A stretch of 7,945 nt of DNA, taken from the NCBI GenBank assembly GCA_030831135.1, contig JAURLR010000273.1, forward strand, positions 1-7,945. Direction: 5' to 3'. The notes below the pieces were generated by a model. That model did no database searches. It worked only from the letters and a program-made list of their open reading frames with translations, and was not told the DNA's origin. The translations under genes and the position numbers were made by a program. Positions 6,400-7,945 of this stretch are shown here, piece after piece. Origin of the DNA: Alphaproteobacteria bacterium (GTDB lineage: Bacteria; Pseudomonadota; Alphaproteobacteria; UBA6615). The first letter of the stretch is position 1. Every line of letters begins with the position of its first letter.

Positions 6400-7572
6400 C
6401 TAGAGCGGCAACTCATGGGGCAGGACCACATGATCCCGGGTGATCTGGCGCAAATCGGTCAGCCCCATCACGCCCATGGTGCGGCGGATTTCGCTGTGGA
6501 GAATCTCCAACGCCCGTGTCGCGCCGGGCTCGCCTGCCGCGGACACACCATAGAGCGTCGCCCGGCCAACGATGACGGCATCCGCACCCAGCGCCAGCCC
6601 TTTCAGGATGTCCGAGCCGCGCCGGAAGCCGGAATCGACGATCACGGTCATCTTGCCGCCGACTTCCCGGACGACGGAGGGCAGCACGTCGATGGGGGCG
6701 AGCGCGGCGTCACTGGCAATCCCGCCATGGTTGGAGACGATCACGCAATCGACGCCGTATTTCGCGCATTTGGCGGCATCCTCGGCATGCAGGATGCCCT
6801 TCACCACCAGCTTGCGGGGCCACATATCCCGGATACGTTTGAGGAAGTCCCAGTCCAGCGTATCGTTCTTGAACAGGAAGTCCCGCACACCGGTGCTCGA
6901 CAGGCCCTCGGGCATATCGATGTTGGAATAACGCGGCAGATGCCCGTCCGCCATCACGTATCGCCCGACCGTTCCGAAGAGCCAGCGCGGATGGGTCACC
7001 AGATCGGCGATGTTCCGCGGGGTGAGCCGCACCGGCATGGTGGTGCCGTTGCGCACATCGAATTCGCGGTTGTAGGGCACGGTGGAATCCACGGTCAGCA
7101 CCAGCGCCTCGAACCCGGCCGCTTCCGCGCGGGGCACGGACTTGAGGGAGGCTTCTATGTCGCGCCAGACATAGAGGTGATACCACTGCCGCCCGCCGCC
7201 GTTCCCGATGATGTCTTCCATCGGCGTGTTCGACGTGCTGGCCAGGGTGAAGGGAATGCCCGCCTTGGCGGCGGCTTTTGCCAATTCGGTCTCGCCGCGA
7301 TACCACACGAATCCGGCGGGGCCGGTCGGCCCGATCACCAGCGGCATATCGACGGGTTCGCCGAAGAGCGTGGACCGGGTATGCCGGCCCGAAGTGTCGT
7401 TGAGGACCCGCGAGCGCAGCTTGATCCGCTCCAGCGCGGCGCGGTTGTGGCGCAGGGCCACATCGTCCTCGGAGCCCCGGTCGACGAATTCGAACAGGCC
7501 CTTGGTCAGCCGCCGTTTCGCCATGCGGCGCAGATCCTCGATGTTGAGCGCGGATTTCGAAAGATCAGCCAT
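6400..7572 (-). CDS. FMN-dependent alpha-hydroxy-acid oxidase/dehydrogenase family protein with altered active site
   Basis: This 390-residue protein is a full-length FMN_dh-family TIM barrel (lactate, glycolate or mandelate oxidase-like). Family marks run in order: FEFVDRGSEDD (27-37), IGPTGPAGF (80-88), ASTSNTPMEDI (111-121), WYHLYVWRD (130-138), LTVDSTVPYNREFDVRNG (159-176), VVKGI (256-260), IVSNHGG (278-284), DSGFRRGSD (313-321) and ADAVIVGR (330-337). By alignment from memory with spinach glycolate oxidase, the catalytic His254 (here His282), Asp157 (Asp162), Tyr129 (Tyr134), Arg164 (Arg169) and flavin Lys230 (Lys258) are kept. The substrate-carboxylate residues Arg257 and Tyr24 become Ile285 and Phe29, so the true substrate may differ. 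The ATG at 7572 is preferred over an in-frame GTG at 7599: it has CAGGAG 8 nt upstream and starts just before the domain. The preceding hydrolase gene ends 5 nt upstream, which implies an operon. Confidence 0.92.
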   Translation of the reverse strand: MADLSKSALNIEDLRRMAKRRLTKGLFEFVDRGSEDDVALRHNRAALERIKLRSRVLNDTSGRHTRSTLFGEPVDMPLVIGPTGPAGFVWYRGETELAKAAAKAGIPFTLASTSNTPMEDIIGNGGGRQWYHLYVWRDIEASLKSVPRAEAAGFEALVLTVDSTVPYNREFDVRNGTTMPVRLTPRNIADLVTHPRWLFGTVGRYVMADGHLPRYSNIDMPEGLSSTGVRDFLFKNDTLDWDFLKRIRDMWPRKLVVKGILHAEDAAKCAKYGVDCVIVSNHGGIASDAALAPIDVLPSVVREVGGKMTVIVDSGFRRGSDILKGLALGADAVIVGRATLYGVSAAGEPGATRALEILHSEIRRTMGVMGLTDLRQITRDHVVLPHELPL

Positions 7573-7577
7573 CGGCG

Positions 7578-7832
7578 TTACTCCTGCTTCATGTTCCACA
7601 CGGTGCGGTAAAGGTCGAAACGCCGGTCGCGCAGGTTCCGCGTGGTGCCTTCATGGCGTGCCACGCGCAGATCGGACATGCGCAGATCGGCAAAGGCGAC
7701 GGTCTCGGTGTTCGGCGCGGTGTCGGCGGCCACGCCGTCCCGGGCAAAGCCCATATCCGAAGGTGTCAGGATGCAGCTTTCAGCATAGTGGATGTCCATG
7801 TTCTCGACATTGGGCAGATTGCCCACCACAAC
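7578..7832 (-). CDS. Carbon-nitrogen hydrolase (nitrilase superfamily), C-terminal part
   Basis: This is the C-terminal end of a CN_hydrolase-type protein, which cleaves nonpeptide C-N bonds with a Glu-Lys-Cys triad; the triad lies outside the fragment. Seen are VGNLPNVENMDIHYAES, ILTPSDMGFARDGVAADTAPNTE, VAFADLRMSDL and GTTRNLRDRRFDLYR. I associate these with the nitrilase-like domain of bacterial proteins that often also carry an N-terminal GNAT acetyltransferase domain. The stop is TAA at 7578-7580, 5 nt before the oxidase ATG. The reading frame stays open to the window edge, but family similarity stops near position 7832: the expected preceding strand (a V-V-x-G-x-V-G-N-L-P type segment) is replaced by unrelated residues. 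The 5' boundary given here is where similarity ends, not a start codon. The gene is therefore truncated, rearranged or joined artificially. Confidence 0.8.
   Translation of the reverse strand, partial: VVVGNLPNVENMDIHYAESCILTPSDMGFARDGVAADTAPNTETVAFADLRMSDLRVARHEGTTRNLRDRRFDLYRTVWNMKQE
7581..7586 (-). promoter_or_regulatory. Shine-Dalgarno CAGGAG deciding the oxidase start
   Basis: CAGGAG on the minus strand lies 8 nt before the ATG at 7572, within the final codons of the upstream hydrolase gene. It favours this ATG over the in-frame GTG at 7599 and suggests coupled translation of the two genes. Confidence 0.65.
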
Positions 7833-7945
7833 CAGACATCTCTTCTGGTGGGTGACGACCCCAGCTACCAGAATGCCGCACCTGGGCTGATGACCACCCA
7901 CGTGGCCAAACACCCCCAAACCGTGGTGTTTTTCGACAACGTCGA
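7830..7945 (+). other. Possible fragment of a Clp-type AAA+ ATPase, running off the window
   Basis: The plus-strand frame starting at 7830 is open to the edge and reads SLLVGDDPSYQ, then PGLMTTHVAKHPQTVVFFDN, then V. This lines up, with one gap, with the Clp/Hsp100 second-domain pattern from memory: S-x-L-I-G-x-P-P-x-Y, G-L-L-T-x-x-V, K-H-P-x-x-V, and a hydrophobic Walker B strand ending in D-E-x-E. Here the Walker B Glu position is Asn. No start, stop or Walker A is in the window. The fragment overlaps, antisense, the open but unrecognisable 5' part of the hydrolase frame. It may be a real neighbouring gene brought in by rearrangement, or foreign sequence joined during assembly. The similarity is short, so the call is tentative. 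Confidence 0.45.

Noticed and set aside
6235..7611. Plus-strand 458-codon open frame opposite the oxidase
   Set aside because: It mirrors the whole FMN oxidase gene and has no family-like motifs. It is a typical antisense shadow in GC-rich DNA.

Overview
The window is 7945 bp of high-GC, densely coding DNA. It reads like ordinary chromosome from an alphaproteobacterium, possibly a marine or Maricaulales-like one. That placement rests on gene style, base composition and an intergenic palindrome of a type common in that class. No rRNA, tRNA, CRISPR array, integrase or complete insertion sequence was seen.

Layout. The plus strand carries the C-terminal end of dxs (1-273), a CPA1-type cation:proton antiporter (303-1565), a 200-bp spacer, and an orphan class I SAM-dependent methyltransferase (1766-2635). 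It converges, across a 30-bp gap, on a minus-strand block. Read in its own direction (right to left), that block has the C-terminal part of a carbon-nitrogen hydrolase (ending 7578), an FMN-dependent alpha-hydroxy-acid oxidase family protein (7572-6400), and a 163-bp spacer with a degenerate palindromic repeat. Then come a DUF3429 membrane protein (6236-5784), a 45-residue DUF2256 zinc-ribbon-like protein starting at GTG (5787-5650), a DUF427 protein (5639-5139), a Na/Pi-cotransporter family protein with a C-terminal PhoU-like region (5077-3386), and a DUF2459 lipoprotein (3337-2666).

How the genes fit together. The hydrolase and oxidase are probably co-transcribed, with 5 nt between them and the oxidase Shine-Dalgarno inside the end of the hydrolase gene. 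DUF3429, DUF2256 and DUF427 form a very tight trio: a 4-nt stop/start overlap, then a 10-nt gap. The transporter and the lipoprotein follow at 61 and 48 bp on the same strand. No single pathway is evident from the content.

The points most worth checking are these. The oxidase has lost the usual substrate-carboxylate arginine (Ile285) and tyrosine (Phe29). The tiny DUF2256 gene is easy to miss. The hydrolase similarity breaks off abruptly near 7830, and the last ~115 bp instead encode, on the plus strand, a piece resembling a Clp-type AAA+ Walker B region. This is either a real rearrangement or a chimeric sequence end. I do not see convincing evidence for a complete undescribed system.
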